From an uncultured Collinsella sp. (lineage in GTDB: Bacteria > Actinomycetota > Coriobacteriia > Coriobacteriales > Coriobacteriaceae), in the NCBI GenBank assembly GCA_937934165.1, contig CALGZX010000127.1, positions 1 through 18,195 on the forward strand: a DNA stretch of 18,195 bases, in the 5' to 3' direction. The notes below the pieces were generated by a model. That model ran no database searches. It saw only the letters and a list, made by a program, of their open reading frames with translations, and had not been told where the DNA came from. The position numbers and the translations under genes were made by a program. Below are positions 1 through 7,079 of this stretch, piece after piece. Position 1 is the first letter of the stretch; each line of letters opens with the position of its first letter.

Positions 1-23
1 GTACGCGACCGACGATTGAACGT

Positions 24-58
24 CAGATTGCCGCTTAGGGGCGTTTGCAGCGTCGACC
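24..58. repeat. Dispersed 3'-end repeat, copy 1
   Basis: This copy reads CAGATTGCC, a variable stretch, then GCGTTTGCAGCGTCGACC. The same ends occur at 8608-8643 and 13236-13270, and a short partial copy (GCAGCGTCGAGCC) lies at 94-106. Each full copy sits just beyond the stop codon of a minus-strand gene. Function is unknown; the placement suggests a 3' untranslated or terminator-associated element. Confidence 0.6.
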
Positions 59-87
59 GGTCCGCCGTTCGTTAGAACGGCGGAACC
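59..87. terminator. Hairpin downstream of GntR1 (outer)
   Basis: Arms at 59-70 and 75-87 pair over 12 bases with one bulged base around a GTTA loop. It follows the GCAGCGTCGACC motif. It is a strong stem, but no clear U-run follows on either strand, so it may be a transcript 3'-end stabiliser rather than a classical intrinsic terminator. Confidence 0.45.
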
Positions 88-106
88 AAAGGCGCAGCGT
101 CGAGCC

Positions 107-133
107 GTTGCGCGGTTTGGAAAACCGCGCAAC
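107..133. terminator. Hairpin directly after the GntR1 stop codon
   Basis: Perfect 12-base arms GTTGCGCGGTTT (107-118) and AAACCGCGCAAC (122-133) flank a 3-base loop, five bases beyond the GntR1 stop codon. The hairpin matches the one at 8644-8671 in position, flanking motif and end sequences, with three compensatory base-pair changes between the two. No U-tract follows on the minus strand. Confidence 0.55.
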
Positions 134-138
134 TAGAG

Positions 139-858
139 CTACATGACCATAACGTAGCGCGATCCCACGTAGTACTGCTTACCCATCAGGACCGGCTCGC
201 CATTGGGGCCCGTGAAGCCGGCACGCAGGTTGAGCAGCGGATCGTGCGGAGCAATGCCCAGCTCGGCCGCCTGCTCGGTATTGGCACGAACGGCCTCGAC
301 CGTGCGGTAGCCAACCGAGACAATCGGCGTTCCGCCAACACGCTCGACCTCGGCAAAAATCGACTTGTCCTCAAGATCGGCCGTCAACAGCTCACGGTAG
401 GCGTCAAACGGCACAAAGATGTTCTCCTCAAAGATGGGCTCGCCGTCGGCCGTACGCACGCGCTTGATATGCAGCAGCAGCGCATCCTTCTGCAGGCCAA
501 AGAACTCCATCTCGTTTTGGCGCGCCGGAACGATCTGGCGATCGATCACGTGCGCACCGGCCTTCATGCCGTTGCCGGCACACAGCGCGGTAAACGTCTG
601 CAGCGTCGAGGCGTGAAACTGGCGGTTGATGTGCGGCGTGGAGACAAAGGTGCCGCGGCCCTGCTGCTTAACCAGGTAACCATCGGAGCACAGCTCCTCG
701 ACAGCGCGGCGCACCGTAATACGGCTCACCTCGTACTGCTCGGCTAGTTCAAGCTCGGACGGAATACGCTCCTTGGGTGCATAAACACCTTTCTCGATCG
801 CATCCTTGATTTCGTCATAAATCTGCTGGTAAAGCGGTGCATTTTTGGGCGCAGGCAT
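139..858 (-). CDS. GntR-family (HutC/UTRA) transcriptional regulator, GntR1
   Basis: This 239-residue cytoplasmic repressor-like protein has an N-terminal winged helix-turn-helix (about residues 5-75, with the family signature IPSELELAEQYEVSRITVRR and a QQGRGTFV wing) and a C-terminal UTRA ligand-binding domain (about 90-235). Length is normal for the HutC subfamily. UTRA regulators typically bind sugar phosphates or amino-acid derivatives; E. coli FrlR, which controls fructoselysine genes, is of this type. The ATG start keeps the domain intact, with only a weak AAGAG-like ribosome site. Its own upstream region (896-908) carries ACGT-N5-ACGT, which recurs upstream of the PTS operon and close to it (one mismatch) upstream of the EamA gene, so I infer autoregulation and control of those genes. 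The ligand is not readable from sequence; 6-phosphorylated glycated lysine is a guess from context. Confidence 0.9.
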   Translation of the reverse strand: MPAPKNAPLYQQIYDEIKDAIEKGVYAPKERIPSELELAEQYEVSRITVRRAVEELCSDGYLVKQQGRGTFVSTPHINRQFHASTLQTFTALCAGNGMKAGAHVIDRQIVPARQNEMEFFGLQKDALLLHIKRVRTADGEPIFEENIFVPFDAYRELLTADLEDKSIFAEVERVGGTPIVSVGYRTVEAVRANTEQAAELGIAPHDPLLNLRAGFTGPNGEPVLMGKQYYVGSRYVMVM

Positions 859-895
859 ATCTGATCACTCTTATCAAAATAGCTAAATTTCTAAT

Positions 896-908
896 ACGTA
901 TATAACGT
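896..908. promoter_or_regulatory. Candidate GntR1 operator upstream of its own gene
   Basis: ACGTATATAACGT, that is ACGT-N5-ACGT, lies 38 bases upstream of the GntR1 start in AT-rich DNA. The same spaced motif occurs at 7042-7054 before the PTS operon and, as ACGT-N5-TCGT, at 8313-8325 before the EamA gene. GntR proteins usually bind short palindromes near the -10 region. The assignment is inferred. Confidence 0.45.
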
Positions 909-950
909 CTAGTTTCATGTTACCTCATATTGATAAAACGATACACCCTC

Positions 951-983
951 CCTACCAAAAAGCGACAGCTTCATTTTGGTAGG
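951..983. repeat. 35-base palindromic repeat family, copy 1
   Basis: CCTACCAAAA (951-960) and TTTTGGTAGG (974-983) form a perfect 10-base stem around a core containing GCGACAGCTTCA. The following TTTTATCTGGG is shared with the copy at 3083-3117. The element resembles REP-like palindromes; it lies between GntR1 and the 3' end of the YitT gene. Confidence 0.65.
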
Positions 984-1001
984 TTTTATCTGGGCAAACG
1001 A

Positions 1002-1036
1002 GAGCCCTCGAAAGCAACGGGGCTTTCGGGGGGCTC
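1002..1036 (-). terminator. Terminator-like hairpin after the YitT-family gene
   Basis: GAGCCC-T-CGAAAGC (1002-1015) pairs with GCTTTCG-GG-GGGCTC (1022-1036), giving about 13 paired bases with a small internal mismatch. It sits about 40 bases beyond the YitT stop codon at 1077. The minus-strand sequence after it is only modestly T-rich. Confidence 0.45.
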
Positions 1037-1076
1037 GTTCGGATGGGTTGCGCAGGACCGGCAAAATGCCAATACC

Positions 1077-2084
1077 CTACTTGCCGTCGTCCTGCTGCAG
1101 GCTGTCCTGTTCGCTGAGGCGCGCCTGCCTGCTGGCCATGCGTGCGGGCTTGTCGGGATCGGGAACGGCCGTGGGCATGGGCTCGTCGACATGACCACCC
1201 CACCAGCCGCCCACAAAGTTGAGCGTGTGGAACACGTTGATCACGGCGCCGGGATCAACGTCGCACACCAGCTTGATAATGTCCTGACTCTCGTAGGTCG
1301 AGACAACGGTGTTCAGCAGGTACATCTTTTCGCGGCTATATCCGCCGACGACCTCGGCGCAGCTAATGCCGTGCTGAAAATGGTTTACGTAGGCAGTCAT
1401 GACCTCGTCTGCCTTACGCGTCGTGATCTGCATCGTCACGCGATCGTAGCGGCGATAGAAACTGTCGATGGTCTTGGTCGAAATAAACTGGAACACGATG
1501 GAATACGCCGCCTTGTCCCAGCCAAACATAAAGCCAAAGATCGCCAGGATAAAGCAGTTGAAACCAAAGATGACGCCCCAGATGGTCTTGCCCGTGTGGT
1601 TGGAGACCCACAGCGCGATAAAGTCGGTGCCGCCGGTGGATGCGCCGGATTTAAGTGCGATGGCAGCGCCCAGACCCGAGACCACGCCGCCAAAAATGAT
1701 TAGCATGATCTTGTCGCCCAAAAATGGAGCGAAGTGAAAGACGTTGAGGAACAGCGACGAGAGCACGACCTGCATCATCGAGAAGATGACGAAGCGCTTG
1801 CTGATGCCGCTCCAGCATAGGAGCGCCACGGGGATGTTGAGCGCGAGCATACCGAGCGAGATGTCGATGTGAACGCCGCCCAGCGAGGTAACGCGATCGA
1901 GCAGGACCGCAACGCCGGTGAGGCCGCTCGGAAGCAAGTCGGCGGGCTGAATGAACGCCTGGATCAGGAATGTCTGGAGAACGGCGGAAATCGTGACCGC
2001 CACGGCAGTAATAGCGCGGCGGACGATGGTGAGGCGGCCGAGTACGAGCACTCGGTCCGTGAGCTGATCGATGGCGTTCGCCAC
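1077..2084 (-). CDS. YitT-family membrane protein (DUF161 plus DUF2179)
   Basis: This 335-residue integral membrane protein of the YitT/YvjA family has an unknown transported substrate. The N-terminal half (about residues 20-215) holds five to six hydrophobic segments, with the conserved PADLLPSGLTGVAVLL and GASTGGTDFIALW stretches typical of the family. The C-terminal soluble domain (about 220-295, with KADEVMTAYVNHFQHGISC and INVFHTLNFVGGWWGG) fits DUF2179. The last 40 residues are polar and look disordered. The start codon is GTG, five bases after AAAGGAG, which supports this start. It stands alone, with no co-directional gene close by, so it gives no pathway context. Family assignment is firm; function is unknown. 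Confidence 0.88.
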   Translation of the reverse strand: MANAIDQLTDRVLVLGRLTIVRRAITAVAVTISAVLQTFLIQAFIQPADLLPSGLTGVAVLLDRVTSLGGVHIDISLGMLALNIPVALLCWSGISKRFVIFSMMQVVLSSLFLNVFHFAPFLGDKIMLIIFGGVVSGLGAAIALKSGASTGGTDFIALWVSNHTGKTIWGVIFGFNCFILAIFGFMFGWDKAAYSIVFQFISTKTIDSFYRRYDRVTMQITTRKADEVMTAYVNHFQHGISCAEVVGGYSREKMYLLNTVVSTYESQDIIKLVCDVDPGAVINVFHTLNFVGGWWGGHVDEPMPTAVPDPDKPARMASRQARLSEQDSLQQDDGK

Positions 2085-2222
2085 GCAGGCTCCTTTCGAA
2101 GGCAGATGTAGTTGTGGGGTATGTCCGCGATTGTAGCATGGAGCGTGCGGGGGCGCTTCAATTCACCCTCTCTCGACAACCAAAGCGGGACCAGCAACCC
2201 CACGACCAAAGGCCCAAATTAC

Positions 2223-2341
2223 AAGTGAGTAGACTTTACGCGACCTGCAGAGCACACCCAAAACCGCCACCCCTGTGACCTGCGGTTTTACTAGAGCAGA
2301 TGCGCTTTGTGCTCGTCTTGCACCAAAAAGTCTACTCACTT
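2223..2341. repeat. Nested inverted-repeat element
   Basis: Outer arms AAGTGAGTAGACTTT (2223-2237) and AAAGTCTACTCACTT (2327-2341) are a perfect 15-base inverted repeat. Inside it, GAGCAC (2250-2255) pairs with GTGCTC (2309-2314), and AAAACCGC (2260-2267) pairs with GCGGTTTT (2282-2289). The pairs nest in order, so the whole can fold as one long stem. It could be a MITE-like element or a structured RNA. No target-site duplication is evident. Confidence 0.6.
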
Positions 2342-2387
2342 AGTCCGAATCGAAGCCAAACGGATCCAAATAGATGACAAATTAAGC

Positions 2388-2435
2388 CAATCCGCAGCAA
2401 AAGACGCGTGAATCAGTGCTTCTCGCGGCGGATTG
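2388..2435 (-). terminator. Weak inverted repeat after the HAD gene
   Basis: CAATCCGC (2388-2395) and GCGGATTG (2428-2435) are perfect 8-base arms separated by 32 bases, a few bases beyond the HAD stop codon. The large loop and lack of a U-run make a terminator role uncertain. Confidence 0.25.
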
Positions 2436-2438
2436 ACG

Positions 2439-3068
2439 CTACAAAGCGGCCAAAATGTCGGTCAGATTATCGATAACGGCATCGGCTTGCGATTGATCGA
2501 GGTTGACGCCCTCGTGCGGACGCAGCGCCAGGACGCGGGCGCCGGAGCGTTTGCCGGCCTCGATGCCTAAAGGCGAATCCTCGATAACTAGGCACTCGGC
2601 AGGCTCCACCCCCAGCGCCTCCATGGCGCGCAGGTAGATCTCGGGGTCGGGCTTAAACGCACTGCACTCGTGACCGCTGATGGTGTAATCCAGCACGTCG
2701 GCGATACCGGCAATCCCCACCAGCTCGTCAATCAACTCGCGATAGGACGAGCTCGCGATGGCGCACTTCACGCCGCGCTCGTGCAGCTTGCGCATCACCG
2801 GCTCCGTCTGCTCGTTGAGCAGCTCGGCATACGGAACGGGGTGGTCCGGGCTGTAGACCTGCTTGTACTCCACGCGCAGGCGCTCGCGCAGCTCAACATC
2901 GTCGGGCACCAGCGCCTCCCAAATGGCCGGCTCGTTAGACCCCGAAAGATCGGGGATCTCGTCAAAGTGGAACCCCTTCTCCTCCATAAACGCCACGCGA
3001 CGACGGTTGTAGAACCACTCGGTATCGACCAGCACGCCGTCCATGTCAAACAGCACTGCCTTGATCAT
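2439..3068 (-). CDS. HAD superfamily hydrolase (beta-phosphoglucomutase/sugar-phosphatase type)
   Basis: This is a cytoplasmic phosphatase or phosphomutase of HAD subfamily I, 209 residues, normal for the group. Motif I is DMDGVLVDTE (nucleophile D8, acid/base D10). Motif II is the Ser in AIASSS (about 105). Motif III is K138 in FKPDP. Motif IV is the acidic pair in IEDSPLGIEA (E162, D163). An alpha-helical cap fills roughly residues 18-95. The start at 3068 is chosen because GGAGG lies 8 bases upstream and the family begins at this Met; a longer frame reaching 3200 would translate the palindromic repeat and a terminator. The gene follows the terminator of the PTS/SIS operon, so it is probably separately expressed. 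A role in sugar-phosphate turnover linked to the operon is possible but unproven. Confidence 0.88.
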   Translation of the reverse strand: MIKAVLFDMDGVLVDTEWFYNRRRVAFMEEKGFHFDEIPDLSGSNEPAIWEALVPDDVELRERLRVEYKQVYSPDHPVPYAELLNEQTEPVMRKLHERGVKCAIASSSYRELIDELVGIAGIADVLDYTISGHECSAFKPDPEIYLRAMEALGVEPAECLVIEDSPLGIEAGKRSGARVLALRPHEGVNLDQSQADAVIDNLTDILAAL

Positions 3069-3082
3069 ACGCATCTCCTCCC

Positions 3083-3117
3083 ACCTGCCAAAAAGGGACA
3101 GGTTTATTATGGTAGGT
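3083..3117. repeat. 35-base palindromic repeat family, copy 2
   Basis: ACCTGCCA (3083-3090) and TGGTAGGT (3110-3117) bracket a core that shares the 15 bases AATAAACCTGTCCCT (read on the minus strand) with the copy at 10592-10626. It also shares the trailing TTTTATCTGGG with the copy at 951-983. It abuts the HAD ribosome site, so it lies in that gene's 5' leader. Confidence 0.7.
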
Positions 3118-3159
3118 TTTATCTGGGGTTTTGTGGCGCGACAGACACGCCCCCAAAGC

Positions 3160-3191
3160 AAAAAGGGGACGGGGCGCAAACCCCATCCCCT
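3160..3191 (-). terminator. Intrinsic terminator of the PTS/SIS operon
   Basis: On the minus strand AGGGGATGGGG pairs with CCCCGTCCCCT across a 6-base loop and is followed by TTTTT (plus positions 3160-3164). It lies 34 bases beyond the SIS1 stop codon. This is a good rho-independent terminator closing the 7009-3225 operon. Confidence 0.8.
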
Positions 3192-3224
3192 CTCAATCAA
3201 CCCGTAAGGTCTACTTACTTGTGA

Positions 3225-4208
3225 TTAGTAGGAAAGCTTCCACATGTAGCGACGCATGGTCAGCGGGTGCTGACGGGCCTCGGCGATCTGGTTGCCGTAC
3301 TCACGCATAACGGCGAGGTGCAGCAGCGGGTTGAAGTAGGTGACGACGCTCGCGGGCACGGCGTCGGCCAGGCCGTAGTCCTTGGAGTCGATCAGAGCGA
3401 CCTTGGCGCCCATGCGCTCAAGGAAGGTGAGGGCGCGAGCGTCCATCGGACGGGTGGCGCCATCGGACATGAAGAAGACGTAGGGCTTACCCTCGGTGGA
3501 AACCTCGAACGGGCCGTGGAAGTACTCGCCGGTGTTGTAGGCGGCGGCGTCGATCCACTGCATCTCGGTGAACAGGAAGGCGGCGTGAGAATAAGCCATC
3601 TTCTCGGAGGCACCGGAGGCCATGAAGTAGATCATCTTGTCGTCCTTGAAGTCCTCGGCGAACTTCTTGGCGAGCTTCTTGCAGTGCTGAGCGGCGTTCT
3701 CGCAGAGATCGAAGACGTTGGTGAGGCCGGTAATCATGTCCTCGTAGTGGTCATAGCCCTCGGTCTGCTGAAGGATCTCGACAGCAAGAGCGATGGCATA
3801 GCCGGGCTTCTCGCACTTGGCAGCGTAGTTGGCGTGGAAGCCGTGAACGATGACATGGTCAGCGTCGACGGTCAGAGCGGAGCCAGCCTTGTTGGTGAGG
3901 GAGACGACCGGGCAGTTGTGCTTCTTGGCGGTCTTGTTGGCCTCGACGGTCTCGGGCGTGGAGCCACCGAGGGAGCAGGTGATCACGAAGGTGTGCTCGT
4001 TGACCCAGGAAGGCGTGTCGTAGTTGAACTCGTTAGCGGTGAAGATCTGAACGTTCAGCTTGTCCGTGTTGTTGGCCAGGAAGTACTTGGCGGGGTACAG
4101 GTCGGACATGGAAGCACCGCAGCCGACGAAGGCGACACTGTGGATCTCGTGGTTGGACAGGACGTCAGCGACGATCTGCTTAGGGAGGTTAAGGTCGATC
4201 TCGTACAT
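3225..4208 (-). CDS. SIS-domain sugar-amine deglycase, FrlB/GfrE/GfrF/FraB-like (SIS1)
   Basis: This 327-residue cytoplasmic protein has two SIS domains (about residues 15-150 and 180-315). VGCGASMSD (28-36) and SLGGSTPET (79-87) are phosphosugar-binding loops. E215 in LFTEMQW and H231 in GEYFHGPFE are 16 residues apart, the spacing of the catalytic Glu/His pair in FraB and E. coli FrlB. The protein ends in RRYMWKLSY, as does SIS2. Such enzymes split 6-phosphorylated Amadori compounds into glucose 6-phosphate and a free amine. The start at 4208 has AAAGGA nine bases upstream; the in-frame extension to 4307 runs through intergenic palindromes. It is the last gene of the PTS operon, after a 199-base gap with two hairpins. 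The exact substrate (fructoselysine 6-P, glucoselysine 6-P or another amine) cannot be told. A generic SIS isomerase is the alternative. Confidence 0.85.
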   Translation of the reverse strand: MYEIDLNLPKQIVADVLSNHEIHSVAFVGCGASMSDLYPAKYFLANNTDKLNVQIFTANEFNYDTPSWVNEHTFVITCSLGGSTPETVEANKTAKKHNCPVVSLTNKAGSALTVDADHVIVHGFHANYAAKCEKPGYAIALAVEILQQTEGYDHYEDMITGLTNVFDLCENAAQHCKKLAKKFAEDFKDDKMIYFMASGASEKMAYSHAAFLFTEMQWIDAAAYNTGEYFHGPFEVSTEGKPYVFFMSDGATRPMDARALTFLERMGAKVALIDSKDYGLADAVPASVVTYFNPLLHLAVMREYGNQIAEARQHPLTMRRYMWKLSY

Positions 4209-4298
4209 CTGACACATTCCTTTCGATTTTTGCGGCGCCACATTGCCGGGCGCTCGCAGGGTTACCGTGGTTTGGACCGAGTCGCCGGTCCGTTGAGG

Positions 4299-4329
4299 AT
4301 GCGACAAGGGGACTGTCCCATTGTCGCAT
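4299..4329. repeat. GTCCC-centred palindrome between EIID and SIS1
   Basis: ATGCGACAA (4299-4307) and TTGTCGCAT (4321-4329) flank GGGAC-T-GTCCC, making a near-perfect 31-base palindrome. The GGACTGTCCC core resembles sequences at 8453-8464, suggesting a REP-like family. It lies within the operon and would form a hairpin in the mRNA. Confidence 0.55.
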
Positions 4330-4342
4330 TTTGGGGATGGAA

Positions 4343-4373
4343 GCCTGCCTGGGGTATGGGATGCCAGGCAGGC
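4343..4373 (-). terminator. Intercistronic hairpin after EIID
   Basis: GCCTGCCTGG (4343-4352) and CCAGGCAGGC (4364-4373) form a perfect 10-base GC-rich stem with an 11-base loop, 35 bases past the EIID stop codon. No strong U-run follows on the minus strand, so it may be a leaky terminator or RNA-stability element setting the SIS1 level relative to the transporter. Confidence 0.45.
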
Positions 4374-4407
4374 CCCCGGGGGAAAGCGGTTAGGCGCTTG
4401 GTCGCGA

Positions 4408-5241
4408 CTAGGCCAGAATGCCGGCCGCGGAGAGGGCGATGCCGCCCACGATGGCGATCACGAGAAGCCAACCGGTGTTGACGTTCTTCTTGATGAGCCA
4501 GTACATAAGGCCGGTGAGGCCAAGGGAGATCATCTGGGGCATCATGCCGTCCAGGATGTCCTGGATAACGACGGTGCCCTCAGCGAACTGCAGCGGGGTG
4601 GTGGCGCCGATCAGCGTGGCGATCATGCCGCCCACGGACATAAGACCCACGATGCCGCAGACATACATGAGCTTCTCCATGAGGTCGCCGCCCTGAAGCT
4701 TGCTCAGGTACTCGTGGCCGCCCTGATAGCCCATCTTGGCGGCGAACCAAGTAATCAGCACGGAGGGGACAATGGAGATGAGCATGGCCAGGATCGGGCC
4801 CATGATGGAGCCCTGCTGAGCCAGCTGAACGCCCAGGCCAAAGGCGATAACGCGGATGGTGCCCTGGAAGAAGGAGTCACCGATGCCGGAAAGCGGACCC
4901 ATGAGGGAGGTCTTGACCGCGTTGATCGAATCGGGATCGAAGTTCTCGGGATCCTTGGCGTACTCCTCCTCCATGGAGGCGGTGAGGCCCAGGATAAAGG
5001 CGCTCGTCTGCGGGGTGCAGTTGTAGAACGCCATGTGACGGTGGTAAGCCTCTTTCTTAGCAGCGAGCTGCTTGGGGTCGGACTCGTCCGGATAGAGGCG
5101 ATCGAGCGTGGGAACCATGCCGTAGAGGAAGCCCATGTTCATCTGACGCTCGTAGTTCCAAGAGGCCTGGATGGCCCAGGAGCGCCAGAAGAACTGGCTG
5201 ACCTTCTTGTTCAGGGACACGTCCTTGGTTGCGGTTGCCAT
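4408..5241 (-). CDS. PTS mannose/fructose/sorbose-family EIID component
   Basis: This is the membrane subunit that, with EIIC, forms the sugar channel of a mannose-family phosphotransferase system; 277 residues is normal for EIID. The N-terminal stretch FFWRSWAIQASWNYERQMN (about 17-36) and GPLSGIGDSFF (about 115-125) are EIID signatures. Several hydrophobic helices occupy the C-terminal half. The start at 5241 has AAGGAGG eight bases upstream, and that ribosome site overlaps the EIIC TAA stop, indicating tight coupling; the longer frame to 5358 would read into the EIIC gene. Third gene of the operon. With two deglycase-like SIS genes nearby, the substrate is probably a glycated amino acid, as for Salmonella GfrABCD, rather than mannose. 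Substrate assignment is inference. Confidence 0.93.
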   Translation of the reverse strand: MATATKDVSLNKKVSQFFWRSWAIQASWNYERQMNMGFLYGMVPTLDRLYPDESDPKQLAAKKEAYHRHMAFYNCTPQTSAFILGLTASMEEEYAKDPENFDPDSINAVKTSLMGPLSGIGDSFFQGTIRVIAFGLGVQLAQQGSIMGPILAMLISIVPSVLITWFAAKMGYQGGHEYLSKLQGGDLMEKLMYVCGIVGLMSVGGMIATLIGATTPLQFAEGTVVIQDILDGMMPQMISLGLTGLMYWLIKKNVNTGWLLVIAIVGGIALSAAGILA

Positions 5242-5254
5242 AGTGTGTTCCTCC

Positions 5255-6049
5255 TTAGTCTTCGTCGTCTTCGAGCGGATCGTAGTCGGAATCGACACCG
5301 GCGGCTGCATGGGAACCGTTGAACTTGAAGCCCATGAAGACGACAGCCAGGCACACACCGATCAGAGCGACCGCGATGACGGACAGGTTGAGGTAAGCGG
5401 CGAGCAGGAAACCGATGAACAGGAACGGAGTCATACCCTTCTTGATCATCATGGTGAGCAGCAGGGCCAAGCCGTAGGCGGTCATGATCTTGGTCGAAAC
5501 GTTAAGACCGGTGGACAGCCACTCGGGAACCATGTTGACGATGGCCTGAACCAGGTCGGTGCCAACAAAGACGGCGAGGAAGATCGGCAGGAAGTACATG
5601 ACAGCGTACAGACCGGAGCCGGCGCAGACGTGCATACGGTAGGCGGTCTTGAACTTTCCGTTATCGATCGCGCTATCTGCCACATGGGTGAGGGCGGCGA
5701 TGATGGAACGGAACACGATGCCGAGAAGCTGACCCAGGACGGCGACCGGGATGGCGATCGTCATGGCGGTCTCGGCGGAAGCATCGGTCAGGCACGCAAA
5801 GGCAGCGGCCACGATGCCGCCCAGGACCATATCGGGCGGAACGGCGGCGCCGACCTGCACCAGGCCCATGGACACGAGCTCGACGGCGGCACCGACGGCA
5901 AGGCCGGTGGGCACATCGCCCAGCAGCAGACCGACGAGCGTAGCGCCAACGAGGGGCTGCTCGAAGTTAAGACGACCGAGCAGGCGGGAGTCCCACATGC
6001 AGAACACGCCGACGAGGCCGACGAGCACCGCACTGATGAACGTATTCAT
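5255..6049 (-). CDS. PTS mannose/fructose/sorbose-family EIIC component
   Basis: This 264-residue polytopic membrane protein is the EIIC partner that binds and moves the substrate. The segment EQPLVGATLVGLLLGDVPTG (about 30-49), followed by GAAVELVSMGLVQVGAAVPP, is the classic EIIC motif of the mannose family. Most of the chain is hydrophobic. The last 15 residues (DSDYDPLEDDED) form an acidic cytoplasmic tail. AAAGGAGAAGGGT precedes the ATG. It lies 36 bases after the EIIAB gene and 13 bases before EIID, so the three are co-transcribed in the usual AB-C-D order. Family assignment is firm; substrate is inferred from the neighbouring SIS genes. Confidence 0.94.
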   Translation of the reverse strand: MNTFISAVLVGLVGVFCMWDSRLLGRLNFEQPLVGATLVGLLLGDVPTGLAVGAAVELVSMGLVQVGAAVPPDMVLGGIVAAAFACLTDASAETAMTIAIPVAVLGQLLGIVFRSIIAALTHVADSAIDNGKFKTAYRMHVCAGSGLYAVMYFLPIFLAVFVGTDLVQAIVNMVPEWLSTGLNVSTKIMTAYGLALLLTMMIKKGMTPFLFIGFLLAAYLNLSVIAVALIGVCLAVVFMGFKFNGSHAAAGVDSDYDPLEDDED

Positions 6050-6085
6050 ACCCTTCTCCTTTCAGTCAGGCAAAAGCCTGGTTGA

Positions 6086-7009
6086 TTACAGCTTGGCGTC
6101 GATGTCGACGCTCTGATACGTAGGGGTCTGCTGGACGTAGAGCTTGATGCCCATGTCGAGCAGCTGGTTGACGTCGGCTTTCTGGTTGGCGTCGAGGAAG
6201 ACGGAGCTGTCCTTGCCGCCGACCTGATCGGCACCGTCGTGGTTGGCGGTGGCGCCCAGGTTGATGGCGTCGAGCTTGTAGCCCTGGCAGAACTGCAGCA
6301 TCTCGGCAGTGTTGCCAAAGACGAACATGACGCGCTCGCCGAGGGTGTTGAGCTTGTCCATCTTAGCGAGGGCACGCTCGACGGTGAAGACGTTCAGGCG
6401 AACGCCCTGGGGCTTGGCCAGCTTAAGAGCGCCCTTCTTGATGTCATCGTTGGCGGCAGCGTTGTCGACGACGATGATGCGCTCGGCCTGGACCTTGGTG
6501 GTCCAGGTAAAGACGACCTGGCCGTGCAGCAGACGGTAGTCAAGACGTGCGAGGACGATCTTGGCGGGACCAGAGCTGTGACGGGACGCCTTGGCCTTCT
6601 TGGCGGGAGCCGCGGCAGCCTCGACCGGTGCGTTGGGGTTGGTCAGACCGGCGCGGGCCTCGTTGATGAGGGCTGCGAGCTCGGCACCCTTGACGGGGAC
6701 GGGGCTCATAGCGAGCGTGAGCGCCAGCGGGATGTTAAAACCGCTGACAACCGTGAACTTCGTGCCGTTCTTGGAAAGCTCGACCATGTTGTTGTTGACC
6801 GAGCTGCCGAGCATATCGGTCAGCACATAGACGGTGTCGTCCGCGTTGAACGTGGCGATCATGGCGTCCACCTTATTGGTGATGGGCTCCTTGTCGTCAC
6901 GAGCAAGCGACACGACGTGGACGTTCGACACGTCGCCGAGAACCATCTCGAGCGTGTCTTTGGCGCCTGCGGCCAGGCCGCCATGAGATGCGAGAATGAT
7001 CTGATTCAT
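6086..7009 (-). CDS. PTS mannose-family fused EIIA-EIIB protein
   Basis: This cytoplasmic phosphocarrier of 307 residues relays phosphate from HPr to the incoming sugar. The EIIA domain spans about residues 1-125, with the phospho-acceptor H9 in ILASHGGLA and the conserved D66 in TDMLGSS. An Ala/Pro/Lys-rich linker (about 126-148) leads to the EIIB domain (about 149-307), whose phospho-acceptor is H162 in RLDYRLLHGQV. The fusion matches E. coli ManX; as far as I recall, the Salmonella glucoselysine PTS has separate A and B proteins. It is the first gene of the operon, with AAGGAGG before the ATG and a TATAAT-like promoter about 27 bases upstream. It is complete, with both active histidines present. 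Confidence 0.94.
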   Translation of the reverse strand: MNQIILASHGGLAAGAKDTLEMVLGDVSNVHVVSLARDDKEPITNKVDAMIATFNADDTVYVLTDMLGSSVNNNMVELSKNGTKFTVVSGFNIPLALTLAMSPVPVKGAELAALINEARAGLTNPNAPVEAAAAPAKKAKASRHSSGPAKIVLARLDYRLLHGQVVFTWTTKVQAERIIVVDNAAANDDIKKGALKLAKPQGVRLNVFTVERALAKMDKLNTLGERVMFVFGNTAEMLQFCQGYKLDAINLGATANHDGADQVGGKDSSVFLDANQKADVNQLLDMGIKLYVQQTPTYQSVDIDAKL

Positions 7010-7035
7010 CTTGCCTCCTCCTTTTCGTTATGGTC

Positions 7036-7054
7036 ATTATAACGTCTTATACGT
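7036..7054 (-). promoter_or_regulatory. PTS operon promoter -10 and candidate GntR1 operator
   Basis: A consensus TATAAT (minus strand, 7041-7036) lies 26 bases before the EIIAB start. Directly upstream is AACGT-CTTAT-ACGTT (7041-7055), a perfect inverted repeat that contains the ACGT-N5-ACGT seen before GntR1. A repressor bound there would cover the -10/spacer region. No convincing -35 hexamer is visible, so an activator may contribute. Confidence 0.55.
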
Positions 7055-7079
7055 TGCTTATATTGCTAATTAGTATAAA

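Larger units (their letters stand above)
2085..2438. other. Gene-free stretch between YitT and HAD genes
   Basis: These 354 bases hold the YitT ribosome site and promoter region at the left, a 119-base nested inverted repeat (2223-2341) in the middle, and a weak inverted repeat next to the HAD stop codon at the right. No credible coding region is present: the short reading frames lack ribosome sites and recognisable protein content. Confidence 0.7.

Noticed and set aside
3069..3200. N-terminal extension of the HAD protein
   Set aside because: It would translate a palindromic repeat and part of a terminator; GGAGG and the family N terminus both place the start at 3068.
3225..4208. SIS1 as a glucosamine-6-phosphate synthase or amino-sugar isomerase
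   Set aside because: There is no glutaminase domain, and the Glu/His spacing, C-terminal RRYMWKL motif and PTS/UTRA context fit FrlB/FraB-type deglycases better; an isomerase is not fully excluded.
4209..4307. N-terminal extension of SIS1
   Set aside because: It runs through an intergenic palindrome; AAAGGA is correctly spaced only for 4208.
3267..4481. 404-residue plus-strand frame opposite SIS1
   Set aside because: Val/Gly/Leu-rich translation without motifs; the minus-strand SIS1 has catalytic residues, a ribosome site and operon context.
5171..6085. Plus-strand frame opposite EIIC
   Set aside because: Low-complexity Asp/His/Gly-rich product, antisense to a well-conserved PTS subunit.
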